Source: Actinobacteria bacterium OV320 (GTDB lineage: Bacteria > Actinomycetota > Actinomycetes > Streptomycetales > Streptomycetaceae). Taken from it: a stretch of DNA of 64,000 nucleotides. Position numbers and translations under genes: made by a program. The notes beneath the pieces are model-generated. The model was not told the DNA's origin. It saw nothing but the letters and a program-made list of their open reading frames with translations, and searched no databases. The DNA is taken from the NCBI GenBank assembly GCA_001298545.1, contig LJCX01000038.1, positions 28,647-92,646 of the forward strand, given 5' to 3'. The first letter of the stretch is position 1. Every line of letters begins with the position of its first letter. Shown one piece after another: positions 43,137 through 52,134 of this stretch.

Positions 43137-44858
43137 ATGAATCGGTTGATCACTGCATTCGGGGAATTATGTGTGCGGGGCGACGGGGGCGGGAGAGCCG
43201 ATCTGGGCGGGCCGAAACCGCGTCTGTTGCTGGCTGTTCTCGTCAGCCAGGCCAACAACGTGTTACCGGTCGGCGGCCTCATCGACGCCCTGTGGGACGG
43301 CCGGCCCCCGCGGACCGCGAGGAAGAACCTTCAGGTCTACGTCTCCCGTCTGCGCCGCGTGCTGGGCGGCCGGCTGACCCACACGCCGGGCGGATACCTG
43401 CTGCGGCTCGACCCGTCGGAGTGCGATCTGCTGCGGTTCGAGGAACTGGCCCGGATCGGCAGGCGGCGCACTCGTGACGGGGACACGGACTCGGCGTGCG
43501 ACGCGCTCGCCGAGGCCCTCGAACTCTGGCAGGGCCGCCCGCTGAGGGAGTTCGGTGACGTGCCGTATCTGACCGCAGCGGTCGACCGGCTCCAGGAGAT
43601 GCAGGTGTCGGCGCTGGAGGAATGGGCCGAGCTGGAGAACGCCCGTGCCCGCCACGCGCTCGTGCTGGACCGGCTCCAGGAGCACGTCGTGTGCCATCTC
43701 CTGCGCGAGCGGCTCGCCGCCGCGTGGATCACGGCGCTCGCGGCGACCGGCCGGCAGAGCGAGGCCGCGGCGCACTTCGACACCGTACGGCGGGCGCTGG
43801 CAGGGGAGTTGGGCGTGACGCCGGGGCCGGCGCTGGCGGCGCTGCACCGTCGTCTCCTGGAGGCTCCCGCGCCCGAGCGCCGTCCGGGGCCGGGCAATCA
43901 GCTGCCGCGTGATCTGCCGGACTTCGTGGGCCGTGCCGACGAGGTGCAGCGGGCGCTCGGGTACTTCCGTGCCCGCCGGGAGGGCGGGGTGATGGTCGTG
44001 TCCGGGCCGGTGGGGGTGGGCAAGTCCGTGCTGGCCGTCCGTGTGGCCCATCTTCTCGCCGACGCCTTCCCGGACGGGCTGATCATGACCGAGCTGGGCA
44101 ACCGCTCGCTGGGGTCGGTGCTGCGGGCGCTGCTGGACAGTGTCGGTCTGCCCGGGACGCAGAATGTCGCGCAGGCTCTGGCCCGGTGGCGGACCTGGGT
44201 GGCGGGCCGGCGGATTCTGCTGGTGCTGGACGACGCCGTGGGGCAGCAGACCGTCCTGGCGCTGCTGCCCGGGTCCGGTGCCAGCTGCACTCTCGTGACC
44301 AGCCGGTACCGTCTCAGCGGGCTGGAGGCGGTGGCGCGGGTGGAGCTTCCCCCGTTCCAGGGTGCGGAGGCGACCGAACTGCTGGGTCGGATCGTCGGGT
44401 TCGGGCGGGTGATGAGCGACCAGGCGTCGGCGCGGCGGATCGTCCAGTGCTGCGAGGGGCTTCCGCTGGCCATCCGTATCATCGCCGCGAAACTCGATTC
44501 GCTGCGCCATGTGCGGCTGGCCGACTACGCCGACCGGCTGAGCGTGGCCCCTTCCCTGTTGGACGAGATGGCGGTCGGTGAACTCGTGCTGCGGGAACGG
44601 TACGAGTCGTTCTGGCGCGATCTGCCGCAGCAGCAGCGGCTGGCCTATCGGAGGCTGGCGTCGCTCACTCCGCCGTTCCGGTACGACCAGGTGATCTCCG
44701 AGGTGGAGGAGTTGCACGAGTGCAATCTGCTGATGCCGCCCGCCGGGGAGGTCAGTGCCCATATCGCCGCGTACGGCATGTCCGGGTTCACCCACGAGTT
44801 CGGCCGCCGGGTCACCGGCCCGGCGGCCGTGGATCTGCCGCCGGTGGCGGGCACGTGA
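43137..44858 (+). CDS. SARP-family regulator with NB-ARC ATPase domain
   Basis: A 573-residue AfsR-like regulator without the C-terminal TPR domain. An OmpR-type winged-helix DNA-binding domain occupies about residues 8–95 (ITAFGELCVRGDGG, LIDALWDGRPPRTARKNLQ), a bacterial transcriptional activation domain about 100–245, and an NB-ARC ATPase follows with P-loop SGPVGVGKSVLAV near 290 and Walker B ILLVLDDA near 362. SARPs activate secondary-metabolite promoters through direct heptameric repeats. It is convergent with the six-gene radical-SAM operon and is the only pathway-type regulator in the RiPP region, so it probably controls one or both RiPP clusters. The ribosome site before ATG 43137 is weak. 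Confidence 0.85.
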   Translation: MNRLITAFGELCVRGDGGGRADLGGPKPRLLLAVLVSQANNVLPVGGLIDALWDGRPPRTARKNLQVYVSRLRRVLGGRLTHTPGGYLLRLDPSECDLLRFEELARIGRRRTRDGDTDSACDALAEALELWQGRPLREFGDVPYLTAAVDRLQEMQVSALEEWAELENARARHALVLDRLQEHVVCHLLRERLAAAWITALAATGRQSEAAAHFDTVRRALAGELGVTPGPALAALHRRLLEAPAPERRPGPGNQLPRDLPDFVGRADEVQRALGYFRARREGGVMVVSGPVGVGKSVLAVRVAHLLADAFPDGLIMTELGNRSLGSVLRALLDSVGLPGTQNVAQALARWRTWVAGRRILLVLDDAVGQQTVLALLPGSGASCTLVTSRYRLSGLEAVARVELPPFQGAEATELLGRIVGFGRVMSDQASARRIVQCCEGLPLAIRIIAAKLDSLRHVRLADYADRLSVAPSLLDEMAVGELVLRERYESFWRDLPQQQRLAYRRLASLTPPFRYDQVISEVEELHECNLLMPPAGEVSAHIAAYGMSGFTHEFGRRVTGPAAVDLPPVAGT

Positions 44859-44938
44859 GCGGTGTACGGCGTGCTGTCGTCGCGGACACCACCACCGCCA
44901 CTTGTCATGATCATGATTACGTTTTGCCGGGTTCGCGG

Positions 44939-45502
44939 TCAGCGGGAGCGATCGCGCAGGAAGGCGCGGAAGGCGTCCGTCAGCTGCTCGTCGGTGGCGC
45001 CCCGGGCCGTTGTGCCGGCGCCGGGCGCGGAGCGGCCCGCGACCCGCAGGGCGATGGCCGCCTGCCCGGCGAACAGGGAGAGCAGGTCGAGGTCTTCGAG
45101 GCCCGCCCGGGGCCGGGGCGAGGGGTCGAGCACCTCCAGGACGCCCAGGACCCGCTGCTGCGACAGCAGCGGCGCGGCCATGAGGGCGTTGGGGACGTAG
45201 CCGGTGGACTCGGCGAGGTCCCGGGCGAAGGTCCGGGTCTTCGCCAGGTCGTCGGCGATCATCGCCTGGCCCGAGGAGGCCACCCAGCCGGCGATGCCCC
45301 GGTGGGCCGGGAACCGGGTGCCGACGAGCAGGTCCTCGCCTTCTCCGGAGACGGCCTGGAAGACCAGTTCGCCGGCCCGCTCGTCCAGCAGGAACACCGA
45401 GCTCGCGGCGGCGGCGAAGATGGCCCGGGCCACGTCGACCACGGACTGCAGCAGCGCGTGGGTGTCGTCGGAAGGAAGAATCGGGGACACCGCGGACCTC
45501 AC
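44939..45502 (-). CDS. GAF-domain protein
   Basis: A 187-residue protein that is nearly all a single GAF domain (residues 15–155: SSVFLLDERAGELVFQAVSG, GIAGWVASSGQAMIADD, ALMAAPLLSQQRVLGVLEVL). GAF domains bind cyclic nucleotides or other small ligands. Its GTG overlaps the stop of the S8 peptidase gene (GTGA), so it is the last gene of the six-gene operon. Because a class III nucleotide cyclase lies in the same operon, a cyclic-nucleotide sensor role is plausible, but the ligand cannot be read from sequence. Confidence 0.8.
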   Translation of the reverse strand: MRSAVSPILPSDDTHALLQSVVDVARAIFAAAASSVFLLDERAGELVFQAVSGEGEDLLVGTRFPAHRGIAGWVASSGQAMIADDLAKTRTFARDLAESTGYVPNALMAAPLLSQQRVLGVLEVLDPSPRPRAGLEDLDLLSLFAGQAAIALRVAGRSAPGAGTTARGATDEQLTDAFRAFLRDRSR

Positions 45503-46521
45503 TTCTCCGGTTGGGTTTCGGGGGGCGGGGGCGATCCGGGCCGGCCGTCGGGGCGTTGCCCGTCATCCCCCGGTGCGGCCTGCCGGCCGGCACCGTGCGC
45601 GGATACGAGGCCGTCACCCACCGGGTCCGCGCCGGACTCGGGCCGGGACGGGGGTGCGGGGGTGATCACGGGAGCGGCGGGCGTGGGCGTGGCCCCGTGG
45701 GCCGGGTCCGTCGCGCGGACGTTGGCCGAGGTCAGGTAGAGCACCGTCTTGAGCTGGAAGACGGTCAGCGCCGGGTGCTTGGCCAGAATCAGCGCGCACA
45801 GTCCCGCGATGCGCGGGGTGGCGAAGCTGTTGCCCGTCGTGCGGGTGACGCAGTTGTCCCGCCACGCCACGCGTACGTCCTGGCCCTTGGCGTAGAACTC
45901 CACCGGCGGAGCCGGGTTGTACAGGTGCAGTGCGGTGTCGTCCTCCTGGTGGCTTCCGACCGAGACGACGGAGCTGAACCGCCAGGGGAAGCTGACCACA
46001 GGGCTGTTGTGCGCCGACGCGACGATGACGGACCGGCGGAAATACGCCTCGTCGGCCAGTTCGTGCAGCTCGCGGACGAAGCGTTCGTGGGTGGTCGACA
46101 GGCTCATGTTGATGACGTCGAAGCCCTGCTCCACCGCCCACCGCAGACCGGCCAGCAGGAAGTCGCCGGTGCCGGTGAACCGTTCCCCGAGCACCTGCAC
46201 GCTGTGCAGCTCGCAGTCGGGGGCGACCTCGCGGACGATCCCCGCGCAGGCGGTCCCGTGGCCGCACACGTCGCCGCTGCCGGAGGGCACCGTACGCGGG
46301 CGGCCGTCGTCCCCCTCGACGACCACGTGCGCCGATGCCACCCGCCCGACCATGGGGTGGTCGCGCTCCACCCCGCTGTCGACGATGCACACCCGTACGC
46401 TGCGGCCGGTGGAGCCGCCCCACGCCCATGCGGGGGTGACGGCGCCGCCCATGGCCGCCGCCGGGACCTGGATGTCGTCCGGCCGCCGGTCCCCCAGCCC
46501 CCAGCTCAGCGCGCGCGTCAC
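45499..46521 (-). CDS. S8 serine peptidase without signal peptide
   Basis: A 340-residue subtilisin-fold peptidase. The triad is present: D48 (VCIVDSG), H88 (CGHGTACAG) and S232 (TTGNSFATPRIAG), with N172 as oxyanion residue in ASAHNS. No signal or propeptide is seen, so it should act in the cytoplasm. The C-terminal 70 residues are Pro/Gly-rich and disordered. Both ends overlap neighbours by GTGA. In a radical-SAM RiPP operon it is a candidate leader peptidase, acting on the small peptide encoded at 49744–49989 or on another product. Confidence 0.85.
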   Translation of the reverse strand: MTRALSWGLGDRRPDDIQVPAAAMGGAVTPAWAWGGSTGRSVRVCIVDSGVERDHPMVGRVASAHVVVEGDDGRPRTVPSGSGDVCGHGTACAGIVREVAPDCELHSVQVLGERFTGTGDFLLAGLRWAVEQGFDVINMSLSTTHERFVRELHELADEAYFRRSVIVASAHNSPVVSFPWRFSSVVSVGSHQEDDTALHLYNPAPPVEFYAKGQDVRVAWRDNCVTRTTGNSFATPRIAGLCALILAKHPALTVFQLKTVLYLTSANVRATDPAHGATPTPAAPVITPAPPSRPESGADPVGDGLVSAHGAGRQAAPGDDGQRPDGRPGSPPPPETQPEK

Positions 46522-49500
46522 CGGCCGTCTCCGCTCGCCGCGGTGCGGCCCCGGGCCGTCTCGGCTGCCCGGGCGGCCAGTTGCGCCGCGGCCGTCGCTC
46601 CCACGGCATGGCCCTTGGCCCGGAACAGACGGCCCGCCCGGCCGGCGCTTCGGGCGGCGGCATTGGGCCGTCCCGTCCGGTACAGGACCTGCGCCATGTC
46701 GAGCCGGGCGGTCGCGCGGCCGATCGGTGAATCCGTGGTGTCCGACGCCGCCACCGCGCGGCGGGCCAGCCGCAGCGCGTTCACGGCGTCCCCGGCCGCG
46801 GCGGCGGCCAGGGCACGCACCCCGAAGTCGTCGGCCGCGTCCGCCGGGGGCAGCGGCGCTGCCGGCGCCGGGACAGCCGTGCCGTGCCGGCCCGCATCGG
46901 CGGGCTCCAGGCCCGACGTCACGTCACGGACGTCGGCCGACGCCGCGTGCCAGGGCAGCCCGCGGGCGAGCAGCACCCGTGCGAGGTCCCGGCAGGCGGC
47001 CGCGTGCAGCTGCGGACCGCCCACCGTGCGGAACGTCTCCACGGCCTGCCGCAGCAGCCGCTCCGCCTCCCGCGTCGATCCCGCGAGGACCTCCACCCCG
47101 GCGGCGAACAGCGGCCCGAACGCGGCCACTTCCGCGTAGCCGAGCCCGGCGGCGAACCGCTCCGCGTCCGTCAGGCAGCCGCGGGCCTCGCCGGTCCGGC
47201 CGCACAGGGCGAGCAGATTCGCCAGCGGGTAGTTCAGCGCGACCACCACGACGGGGTTGCCGGGGCCGTGCTCGGCGAGCAGGGCCCGGCAGCGCTCGAT
47301 CGCTTCGCCGGCCGGGGTGGGTCCGTGCCACAGGGAGATGCCGAGCGCTCCGAGCGCCATCGCCCGCTCCGGGGCCGCCTCGGCGGCCAGTGCGTGGGCC
47401 AGCGCGACGGCCAGCAGATCGCTCGCGGCGCGATGGCGTCCGGCGTACTGCTGCTCCTGCGCGAGCCGCACATGGGCGCGGGCCAGGCCCAGCCGGTCGT
47501 CGAACTCCCCGAACACCGCGAGTGCGGCGCGTGCCGCGTCGGCGGCCGTCGCCGGCGAGGTATCGGGGTCCAGGGAGGCCAGTTGCAGGCCGGCGTGGGC
47601 GCCGGCGAGCCGGTCCTCGGCCGCGGACGCCGCGTCACGCACCTGTCTGAGCAGGTCGCCGCCCTCGCCCGTCCGGCCGAGTGCCAGCCAGGTCTCCCCC
47701 AGTCCCTGCGCGGCATGGCGCCACCGGGCCTCGCCGGGGGCGCAGTGGGCCAGGGCACGGGCGTGCAGCTCCGCCGACCATGACAGGTCGGCGCGGGCGA
47801 GCGCGTACCGGCCTGCGCGGCTGAGTGCGTCGGCGGCCCGGCCCCGCAGGCCTTCGACGTGTTCGCCCCGCAGCCCGAGGTCGCGCCGGTGCAGGTAGGC
47901 CGCTTCCAGGTGGTGCGCGGCCAGGGCGGCCGCGGCGCAGGGGCGGGTCGCCAGTTGCTCGTGCCAGGCGGCCCGCCGGCTCTTGCTCAGGGACCGGTAG
48001 GTGACGTCGTGCAGCAGTCCGGAGCTGAACTGGTAGGTCGCCGGGGCCCCGGGAGCCGGTTCGACGAGGCCGCGTCGCAGGAGGTCGTGCATCGCGCCTG
48101 TCACGAGCGCGTGCTCGGGGCAGGCGGTGCCGGCGGGCGGGTCGTCGAGGAGCCGGCGGACCTCCGCGACGGCGAACCGGCGGCCGATCACCGCGCCCGC
48201 GTCGAGCACCGCTCGTTGCGGCTGCGGCAGCACGTCGATGCGGGCGGCGAGAACGGCGGTGACGGTCACCGGCAGCCCGCCCGGGTCGGCGCCGTCCCTG
48301 ACCATGGTCAGCAGCTGTTCCAGATGCAGCGGGTTGCCCTCGGCGCGCTCCACGACCGTGTGCAGTACGCCGTCGTCGGGGTCGCCGGCGGCCAGGGCGC
48401 GGGCCAGGCGCAGCGAGTCGGCGTGGGACAGCGGGCGCAGTCGGATCTCGTCGGCGGTGGCGGGCTGCTCGTCCTCGCCGGTGCGCTGTGAGCAGATCAG
48501 CAGTACCGGTGATCCGGCCAGGATGTCGGTCAACCGGGCGATGCCTTCGAGGAGTTGAGGCCGGGCCCACTGGAGTTCGTCCAGGACGAGCGCGACCGGT
48601 CCTACGGCGGCCAGGCCGCGCAGCACCGCCGCGGCGGCCGCCCAGGTCGTCTCGGCGGACGGGCTCGGCGTGCCGTCCGCGAGCAGTCCGCCGCGCAGCA
48701 CCTCGTACGCGGCACCGTCCCACGGCCGGGCCGGGGCGGGGCCCTGGGGTGGCCCGGAGCGTGCGGATGCCGGCGTCGTGCGGGCGGTCGCGGTGTCCAG
48801 CACTTCCCGGATCGCGGCCGCCAGGGGGGCCAGGCTTGCCTCGTCGCGGTAGGAGTGGCAGCGGCCGGTGCCGAGGAGGGAGCCCTCGGCGGAGCGGACC
48901 GCGAGCCATTCCCGCAGCAGGCGTGTCTTGCCGATGCCGGCGTCGCCGGTGAGCCGGATCAGGCGGCCGGTGCCGTCCCGCGAAGCCCGCGTCCACGCCG
49001 TCGCCAGCCGGTCGTACTCCCGCGTCCGTGCGACGAGGGCGGCCGCGGGCCGCGATGCTCCGGGCGGCCCGTCCTGGGCTGCCAGGCTCAGCAGCCGGAA
49101 CGCGTCGACGGGGTCGCGCTTGCCCTTGAGGGTGAGCGGGCCGACGGCTTCGACGACCGCCGCGGGGCCCAGGAGCGTGCGGGTGGCGGGGCCGATGAGG
49201 ATGTGTCCGGGCTGCGCCGCCTGTTCGAGCCGGGCGGCGACGTTGACCACCTCGCCGGAGACGACCGTGCCGTCCCCCTCCAGGTCCTGCGAGGTCACGG
49301 CCTCCCCGCTGTTCAGGCCGATGCGGACCGCGAGGGTGCTGCCGAAGTCCCGGTCGAGCTCGGCGTTGAGCCCGTCCAGGGCGGCGATCATCTCCAGGGC
49401 CGCCGAGGCGGCCCGGTGCGCGTCGTCCTCATGCACGTGCGGCACGCCGAACACCGCCATCACGGCGTCCCCGATGAACTTCTCCACCGTCCCCCCGTGC

Positions 49501-49637
49501 GACTCGATCCCGCCGCGCATCGCGTCGAAGTAGCGCAGCACCACGGAGCGCAGCGTCTCCGGCTCCAGCGCCCCCGACAGTTCGGTGGATCCGACCAGAT
49601 CGCAGAAGAGCGCGGTGATCACCTTGCGTTGCTGCAT
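46518..49637 (-). CDS. Class III nucleotide cyclase fused to AAA/TPR-like signalling ATPase
   Basis: A 1039-residue protein. Residues 1–175 form a class III cyclase domain (ALFCDLVGSTELSG, EKFIGDAVMAVFGVPH, VRIGLNSGEAVTS, GEVVNVAARLEQAA); the metal-binding D in FCDLVGS and the D in GDAVMAVFG are kept. An AAA ATPase follows with Walker A LTGDAGIGKTRLL near 230, Walker B VALVLDELQW near 355, then a long helical, TPR-like C-terminal half. This layout is typical of actinobacterial cyclase–ATPase regulators of LuxR/LAL type without the HTH. It overlaps the peptidase start by GTGA. It could produce the cyclic nucleotide sensed by the GAF protein. Confidence 0.85.
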   Translation of the reverse strand: MQQRKVITALFCDLVGSTELSGALEPETLRSVVLRYFDAMRGGIESHGGTVEKFIGDAVMAVFGVPHVHEDDAHRAASAALEMIAALDGLNAELDRDFGSTLAVRIGLNSGEAVTSQDLEGDGTVVSGEVVNVAARLEQAAQPGHILIGPATRTLLGPAAVVEAVGPLTLKGKRDPVDAFRLLSLAAQDGPPGASRPAAALVARTREYDRLATAWTRASRDGTGRLIRLTGDAGIGKTRLLREWLAVRSAEGSLLGTGRCHSYRDEASLAPLAAAIREVLDTATARTTPASARSGPPQGPAPARPWDGAAYEVLRGGLLADGTPSPSAETTWAAAAAVLRGLAAVGPVALVLDELQWARPQLLEGIARLTDILAGSPVLLICSQRTGEDEQPATADEIRLRPLSHADSLRLARALAAGDPDDGVLHTVVERAEGNPLHLEQLLTMVRDGADPGGLPVTVTAVLAARIDVLPQPQRAVLDAGAVIGRRFAVAEVRRLLDDPPAGTACPEHALVTGAMHDLLRRGLVEPAPGAPATYQFSSGLLHDVTYRSLSKSRRAAWHEQLATRPCAAAALAAHHLEAAYLHRRDLGLRGEHVEGLRGRAADALSRAGRYALARADLSWSAELHARALAHCAPGEARWRHAAQGLGETWLALGRTGEGGDLLRQVRDAASAAEDRLAGAHAGLQLASLDPDTSPATAADAARAALAVFGEFDDRLGLARAHVRLAQEQQYAGRHRAASDLLAVALAHALAAEAAPERAMALGALGISLWHGPTPAGEAIERCRALLAEHGPGNPVVVVALNYPLANLLALCGRTGEARGCLTDAERFAAGLGYAEVAAFGPLFAAGVEVLAGSTREAERLLRQAVETFRTVGGPQLHAAACRDLARVLLARGLPWHAASADVRDVTSGLEPADAGRHGTAVPAPAAPLPPADAADDFGVRALAAAAAGDAVNALRLARRAVAASDTTDSPIGRATARLDMAQVLYRTGRPNAAARSAGRAGRLFRAKGHAVGATAAAQLAARAAETARGRTAASGDGR

Positions 49638-49743
49638 GAGCGGTCCCCTCGCTACTCGCCGTCGGACGTCGTCGCAGGTACGGCCGGTCGGGTGCGGCCG
49701 CCGGTCGTACGGCCCGTGGTGCGGGGCCGCTCGTGCGAGCCGC

Positions 49744-49989
49744 TCAGAACAGCGCCGCGCCCGCGACGACGGTGTGCGCCTGCACTTCCGGCTCCACGGC
49801 GTCGAGGCGCGCCTTCAGGTCGAGGATCAGTTCGAGCTCCTGCGGTGTGAGCCCGGCGAAGACGGCACACTGCTCGCCGGTGAACGCCCGCACCGGGAAG
49901 CCGGCCTGCTCCAGGGCCCGCAGTACGGATCCGGCGCCGTGCTCCCCCGCGCCGTCGACGGCGCCTTCCTCACCGCTGTCCGGTGTCAT
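49744..49989 (-). CDS. Small peptide of the radical-SAM operon (aroma-sacti type, possible precursor)
   Basis: An 81-residue protein overlapping the preceding gene by 20 bases. It has a Gly/Glu-rich N-terminus, a helical GEQCAVFAGLTPQELELILD section and a C-terminal VEPEVQAHTVVAGAALF ending in an aromatic residue. From memory it resembles short proteins annotated as aroma-sacti cluster domain, found beside radical SAM enzymes in Streptomyces. It is either the modified precursor peptide (single Cys at about residue 40, aromatic end) or a peptide-binding partner. I could not confirm the family by search. Confidence 0.6.
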   Translation of the reverse strand: MTPDSGEEGAVDGAGEHGAGSVLRALEQAGFPVRAFTGEQCAVFAGLTPQELELILDLKARLDAVEPEVQAHTVVAGAALF

Positions 49990-50743
49990 GTCGGTGGTCC
50001 TCTCGCTCCGGAGGACCGCCGGTGCGGTCCGTCACGTCGGTCAGGGAGTTCAGTACGTCGGCGAGCGCCTGCACGGTGTGCAGTGCGCTCAGCCTGACCG
50101 CCGCCCGTACCGGTGGCCCCGCCGCACTCTCGTCGAGGGCGCTCAGCACCGCCGTACTGTGTCCGCCGTCGATCTCCGCGTGCAGGCGCAGGGTGTCGAA
50201 GGCGGCCGGGGGCAGACCCGTGCGGTCGGCCAGCAGGGGGATCAACGGCGCCGCGGGAGCGTTGAGTTCGAGTACCGCCACATAGCCGAGCAGGCACAGC
50301 GGGTGGAAGTGGTCGATCCAGTAGTACTGGGCGCCGACCAGCCGGGCGACCTCCGGCGAGGGGGGCCGGGCGAGTTCGTGGCCGGGGTGGAGTCCGGCGG
50401 CCTCCATGTCCCGCAGCAGCCAGGTGTCGTGGTGGCGTTCGCGCGGGATGTGCGCGGACAGGTAGCTGCCCAGCGGCCGGGCCGCCGAGTCGGTGGCGGG
50501 CGCGTCGCGGCAGTGGGCCCGGGCCCGTTCCATCAGCGGTACGGAGGCCCGGATGACCGTGTGCATCGTGACGAGGTAGCGCAGATAGCGTGCCCGCAGG
50601 CCCTGCGGCTGCCACAGCCGGGCGGCGCTGTGGTGCAGGACGGGGGCCACCAGAGCGAGGACGGTGCGCAGCTCTGCTCCGAGGGGTGCCTGGGCGTGCC
50701 GCACGCCGGGTGCGGGGGCGGGGGGGCCGGACGGCGCCGTCAC
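49970..50743 (-). CDS. Haem-oxygenase-fold (HDO/iron-containing redox) enzyme
   Basis: A 257-residue all-helical protein of the TENA/PqqC/haem-oxygenase-like group. Candidate iron ligands are the RERHHDTW segment near residue 105, HFHPLCLLGYVAVLE near 145–160 and LHAEIDGGH near 190, giving the spaced His/Glu pattern of haem-oxygenase-like di-iron oxidases. It overlaps the radical SAM stop by GTGA and the small peptide gene by 20 bases, so the three proteins are made together. HDO enzymes cleave or oxidise C–C and C–N bonds in natural products, so it may tailor the peptide after the radical SAM step. Confidence 0.7.
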   Translation of the reverse strand: MTAPSGPPAPAPGVRHAQAPLGAELRTVLALVAPVLHHSAARLWQPQGLRARYLRYLVTMHTVIRASVPLMERARAHCRDAPATDSAARPLGSYLSAHIPRERHHDTWLLRDMEAAGLHPGHELARPPSPEVARLVGAQYYWIDHFHPLCLLGYVAVLELNAPAAPLIPLLADRTGLPPAAFDTLRLHAEIDGGHSTAVLSALDESAAGPPVRAAVRLSALHTVQALADVLNSLTDVTDRTGGPPEREDHRHDTGQR

Positions 50744-51873
50744 GGCGTGTGCTCCTGCGGGGGGCGGACGGCCGGGCCCTGGCCCGGGTCGACGAGGTGT
50801 GCGTGGCGCGCGGGGCCGTGGCGGGCCACGAGCGCCGCGGGGCCGCCCGTCTCGCCCCTGTGGACCGCGGCCGACTGGAGCAGCTCACCGGCCGGGCCGG
50901 TGCCCGCGCGGTCGGCCCAGTCGCGGGCGGCGTCCGAGCCGTCGAGGCGGTGGCAGGTGGCGCAGTAGCCGCCGGCGGGGAGGCCGGCGCGGGTGGCGAT
51001 GTGGACGGGGCCCACCGTGCGGATCATCCGCAGCATCGGGCTGGCCTGCGCGCGCTCGCGCACGGTCTGCCAGGTCGTCGTACGGATGTCGCCGAGGCCG
51101 AGGTGGCCGGGGCGCACCCGGCGGTCGGCGACGTCCTGGTTGCAGCAGGCGGTGACGGTGCCGTCGGTGGTGACGACCGGCCAGGCGGCCATGTCGCAGG
51201 GGGCGGCCGCCCACGGGTCGGGGCCGGCCGGCGGGCGGGGACGCGGGCGCAGGGTGCCGCCGCGGCCCACCGGGCGCACCTGCCCGACGAGCATCGGTAC
51301 GTCCGTTCCGAAGCGGCGCCGGACCTGCGCGCCGACCTCGTCGGGGTAGGGGTCCGCCGGGCCGTCCGCGAGGAGATGCAGGCTGACCGCGACGCCGGTG
51401 CCGAGCAGCGCGTCGAGCGCGTCGAACACGTTCCGGCGCGGGACCTGGCGCTCGTGGAACGCGTCCAGGCTGAGCGAGAAGTGGTCGACGGCGCGGGCGA
51501 CTTCACGGACGGTGGGGGGCAGCGAGCCGCCGTCGGCGAAGAACGCGCCGGAGAGCACCGCCGTGCGGGTGCCGCGGGCGCGGGCGGCGGCGGCCGCCTC
51601 GATCACCAGGCCGGGACGGAGCAGGGGCTCGCCTCCGGTCAGCATCAGCACGTCCGGGCGGTCCGCGGGCGTGAAGGTACGCAGGAAGCCGAGCAGCGCG
51701 GCGCTGGCGAGGTCGCGGCCGCGGCGGGGGGCGGCGGGGGGGCAGTGGGCGCAGCTCAGCGGGCAGCGCTCGGGGAGCGAGACCAGGGCGCCCGCCACGA
51801 TCTTCTGGCGCAGCGCCATCAGCTCGGCCAGCCGCATGGCCACCCCCTTCTCGGTGAGGCCGTCGTCCGGCAC
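50740..51873 (-). CDS. Radical SAM enzyme with SPASM-like C-terminus
   Basis: A 377-residue protein. The CxxxCxxC cluster motif is C37-PLS-C41-AH-C44. MLTGGEPLL is the SAM-binding GGE motif. C-terminal cysteines (APCDMAAW, TACCNQD, GYCATCHRL) suggest a SPASM or twitch domain with auxiliary clusters. These enzymes generate a 5'-deoxyadenosyl radical and form thioether or C–C cross-links in RiPP precursors. It is first in the six-gene operon. The GTG at 51873 (AAGGA six bases upstream) and an ATG at 51837 (AAGGGGGT upstream) are both plausible starts. It is divergent from the lanthipeptide genes. Confidence 0.85.
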   Translation of the reverse strand: MPDDGLTEKGVAMRLAELMALRQKIVAGALVSLPERCPLSCAHCPPAAPRRGRDLASAALLGFLRTFTPADRPDVLMLTGGEPLLRPGLVIEAAAAARARGTRTAVLSGAFFADGGSLPPTVREVARAVDHFSLSLDAFHERQVPRRNVFDALDALLGTGVAVSLHLLADGPADPYPDEVGAQVRRRFGTDVPMLVGQVRPVGRGGTLRPRPRPPAGPDPWAAAPCDMAAWPVVTTDGTVTACCNQDVADRRVRPGHLGLGDIRTTTWQTVRERAQASPMLRMIRTVGPVHIATRAGLPAGGYCATCHRLDGSDAARDWADRAGTGPAGELLQSAAVHRGETGGPAALVARHGPARHAHLVDPGQGPAVRPPQEHTP

Positions 51874-52134
51874 GGATCGTCCTTCACCGGCCGAGTGTCG
51901 AACCTGTGGCTGCGAAGGGGTTCGAAAACGGTATATGTGCAGGTCAGAGCTGTGAAGTGGGTGACGGTGGCGGCCGGTGCACGTCCGGATGGACCCTTCG
52001 GCGTCCCGCCGCGGGGGGCCGGAGCTGCGTGTTCACCGTCCGTCAACCGCTCTTGTGGCAGGCGTTCCTACCGTCTGGGCCAGCCGGACCGGAAGGGACG
52101 GACCGGCCTCATGCTCACGAGGGAGGGAGATCCC
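51874..52134. promoter_or_regulatory. Divergent promoter region between the two RiPP operons
   Basis: A 261-base gap separates the leftward radical-SAM operon from the rightward lanthipeptide genes. A shared AT-richer patch around 51915–51960 (GAAAACGGTATATGTGC) is the best promoter candidate. A regulator binding here could couple both clusters. Confidence 0.45.

Noticed and set aside
43263..45617. 784-codon leftward frame across the SARP gene
   Set aside because: Arg/Pro-rich composition and overlap with well-supported SARP and GAF genes.
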